Shown here piece by piece: positions 4,174-5,911 of a DNA stretch of 5,911 bases. The position numbers and the translations under genes were made by a program. Numbering within the stretch: the first letter of the stretch is position 1; each line of letters starts with the position of its first letter. Source of the DNA: an uncultured Verrucomicrobiota bacterium (GTDB lineage: Bacteria > Verrucomicrobiota > Verrucomicrobiia > Limisphaerales > UBA9464); NCBI GenBank assembly GCA_903864375.1, contig CAIPFS010000324.1, positions 1 to 5,911 of the forward strand, given 5' to 3'. The notes beneath the pieces were generated by a model, which saw only the letters and a list, made by a program, of their open reading frames with translations, made no database searches and was not told where the DNA came from.

Positions 4174-5911
4174 TTAGCGCAGCGAACTCAAGAATTCGAC
4201 CAAATCGCGCAATTCGGTCGGTTTCAATTGGCGGGAAAGTCCCTCGGGCATGGCACTGGGCCCCCGTTGGCGTTGAACAACTGAGGATTTCGGAAGGGTG
4301 ATGCGTCGAAGCTGGCCGTCATCGTTGGCGGTCTCAATGGTCAATTCTTCCGGGGTCTCCGCATTGACCGTTCCGTTGATGGCAGCCCCGGAATTCAAGG
4401 TCAATGCCGCCACTTCAAACCCGGGTGCCAGCCGGGCATTGGGGAAAACGATGCTCTCCAGCAATTCCTCTCGTGTCGCCCGCGTACCGACGCCATCCAG
4501 ACCCGGTCCCACCGTTCCGCCTTCATTCCCGACGCGATGGCAGCGGGCGCATTGAACGGCGGGGTTTTCCCGAAAAATCCGTGCGCCGCGTTTTGCATTG
4601 CCACCCGCCAGCCACGGTTGCCGGTCGGTCGGGTTGGTGACCTCATCGATGTGGGCGGGCCATCGATTGGACCAATGATGGAGTCTGGCGTCGGAACTTT
4701 GCAGGACCGCGTCCTGGAGGTCCAGGCTGAGGGCAGAAGGCCATTGGTGGTTATCGAGTCGCTTCAGATAGCCTTCCAACAGAGCGGTTGCTGATGAAGT
4801 GCCCATGCGCCCGAGGGCGGTCAAAGCCGCCTGGGCGGCAGCGGCCGATGGACTGGCGGGGGCCAGGGCATCCAGGACGATTTGGTTGAGCAGCCCGGGC
4901 GCATGTTTCCCTTGCAACTGTCCCAGACCTTTGACGGCGGCCTCCCGGACTTCGGTCTCCTTCGATTGAAGGGCTTCTGCAACAATGTCGAAGGCCTCCG
5001 AAGCCTGAAGGTCAACCAAACCTTCCACAAGAGTGACCCGGAGGGCGACACTGGACTGGGGACGATGGAATTGCTCGGCCAACGCATGCGATGCCTCCCG
5101 TGTTTGAAGGCCCACCGCCGTTTGCACGACCGCCCGCTGGACGGATTCCGGTGCCTCGGGGCCGCCCAGAACAAGGCCATTTGCGTCCGGGGTCGCCGGG
5201 TTCAAGATCTCCCGGGCGATTCGGAGGAAGGCCCTTCGGGCAGCCTGATCGTTTCGCTGGACGGCAGACCCAGCGTCAAAGGAGGCATTGCGCCCCAAAT
5301 CCACCGGCAGGGAGACCATCGCCTCTTCTACAGTGCGATCGGGCGGAAGCGGGCTCGTTCGCGCTGAAGTCGCGGAGTCCTTTTCCCCGACCACGTCGGT
5401 TGCGGCTGGCGATTGCGACGTTGTGGAAGCCGGTCCAGAGATCATGGGTCGCCAGAGTCCGTTGACCCGATCGATGGCGTTGGGATGACCCCATTCCGAC
5501 AATGCTCCCAATGCGGCAACCCGTCCTTCGGGAGGTGCGTCACGGCGCAGGGCAAAATTGGCAACGGCCTGAGCCTGCCGGGGGCCGCCCACACGCAAAT
5601 TGGCATGGATCACCCGGCTGGAGAGGGCTGGTGAAAGATCAACGCGGGTGATCAGACCTGCCAGTGCCGGGTAGGCGGACGCCAGCGGGATTTCATAAAT
5701 GGCGCGGCCTGCCTCCTCGACCAATTCCGCAACCGGGTCATTCAATAGGGTCGAAATCTGCCGGCTCACCTGGGACACCACTGGCAGCGGTCGGCCACGT
5801 TGGAAGGCAGCCATGGCCCGGTGCCGTGCCGCCAGAATACCGACCCGACGGAATGCCGGGCGGGAATCGGTGAGCCATGCCTCCACGACGCTGGGTGGAT
5901 CATGACGCAAA
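4174..5911 (-). CDS. HEAT-repeat protein with C-terminal c-type heme domain (partial, 5' end outside the window)
   Basis: The last 578 or so residues of a larger protein are present, and the frame stays open to the right edge. Residues counted from that edge show: a helical region, about 1-150, with HEAT-like pairs; a low-complexity insert rich in Ser, Thr, Ala and Pro (155-195); clearer HEAT-type repeats at about 255-385 (for example TEVREAAVKGLGQLQG); and a cytochrome c domain. The heme site is CARCH (Cys454, Cys457, His458), then GPGLDGVG. A beta-rich stretch (about 495-548) precedes the SAMPEGL motif with Met554, the likely sixth heme ligand. This matches the Pirellula/Verrucomicrobium-type heme-binding C-terminus, usually joined to an N-terminal sugar-dehydrogenase-like propeller in proteins of about 1000 residues. 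It would act outside the cytoplasm, passing electrons from substrate oxidation. The propeller and signal peptide are not in the window, so their presence is inferred. It is the first visible gene of the unit leading into the DsrE-like pair. Confidence 0.9.
   Translation of the reverse strand, partial: LRHDPPSVVEAWLTDSRPAFRRVGILAARHRAMAAFQRGRPLPVVSQVSRQISTLLNDPVAELVEEAGRAIYEIPLASAYPALAGLITRVDLSPALSSRVIHANLRVGGPRQAQAVANFALRRDAPPEGRVAALGALSEWGHPNAIDRVNGLWRPMISGPASTTSQSPAATDVVGEKDSATSARTSPLPPDRTVEEAMVSLPVDLGRNASFDAGSAVQRNDQAARRAFLRIAREILNPATPDANGLVLGGPEAPESVQRAVVQTAVGLQTREASHALAEQFHRPQSSVALRVTLVEGLVDLQASEAFDIVAEALQSKETEVREAAVKGLGQLQGKHAPGLLNQIVLDALAPASPSAAAAQAALTALGRMGTSSATALLEGYLKRLDNHQWPSALSLDLQDAVLQSSDARLHHWSNRWPAHIDEVTNPTDRQPWLAGGNAKRGARIFRENPAVQCARCHRVGNEGGTVGPGLDGVGTRATREELLESIVFPNARLAPGFEVAALTLNSGAAINGTVNAETPEELTIETANDDGQLRRITLPKSSVVQRQRGPSAMPEGLSRQLKPTELRDLVEFLSSLR

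Noticed and set aside
4882..5367. Plus-strand open frame of 161 codons
   Set aside because: It is a shadow of the HEAT-repeat region of the cytochrome protein; the minus-strand frame has clear repeats and a heme motif downstream.

Overview
The window looks like a chromosomal segment from a fairly GC-rich bacterium of the PVC superphylum, most likely Verrucomicrobiota. Two things support this: the c-type heme protein at the right end has the C-terminal architecture typical of Planctomycetes/Verrucomicrobia (CxxCH, then a small beta-rich stretch, then a MPEGL methionine motif and a short helical tail), and a secreted or membrane protein in the middle carries an SHD1-like N-terminal domain of the sort common in these phyla. 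All convincing genes are on the minus strand, so transcription runs from right to left. Plus-strand frames are open over long stretches, but they are antisense shadows of the minus-strand genes.

Reading with transcription, the right part (5911 to 3300) holds the 3' part of a large HEAT-repeat/cytochrome c protein. It is followed closely (15, 7 and 24 nt gaps) by two small DsrE-fold proteins and a 52-residue ORF whose end resembles the C-terminus of DsrH/TusB. The first DsrE-like protein keeps the expected catalytic cysteine and the second has no cysteine. Together they look like a reduced DsrE/F/H (TusD/C/B)-type sulfur-relay module. Next, after a 72-nt gap with overlapping AGTCTG inverted repeats and a TTGACA box, comes an A-type Fe-S carrier (ErpA/IscA family), which ends at a convincing rho-independent terminator (2785-2830).

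The left part (2744 to 72) is a second likely transcription unit: a lineage-type protein with a signal peptide, an SHD1-like domain and two membrane segments; then an adenylate kinase-family enzyme; then methionyl-tRNA formyltransferase (fmt). Downstream of fmt, at the left edge, is a short tandem repeat next to an imperfect palindrome containing GGGACAG, which looks like an intergenic REP-type element. It is cut by the window edge.

fmt, the A-type carrier and the adenylate kinase-like gene are housekeeping or near-housekeeping genes. The least ordinary part is the DsrE-like pair with its tiny third partner between the cytochrome and the Fe-S carrier. No intergenic gap exceeds about 120 nt. 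No tRNA, rRNA, CRISPR array or intact mobile element was seen.
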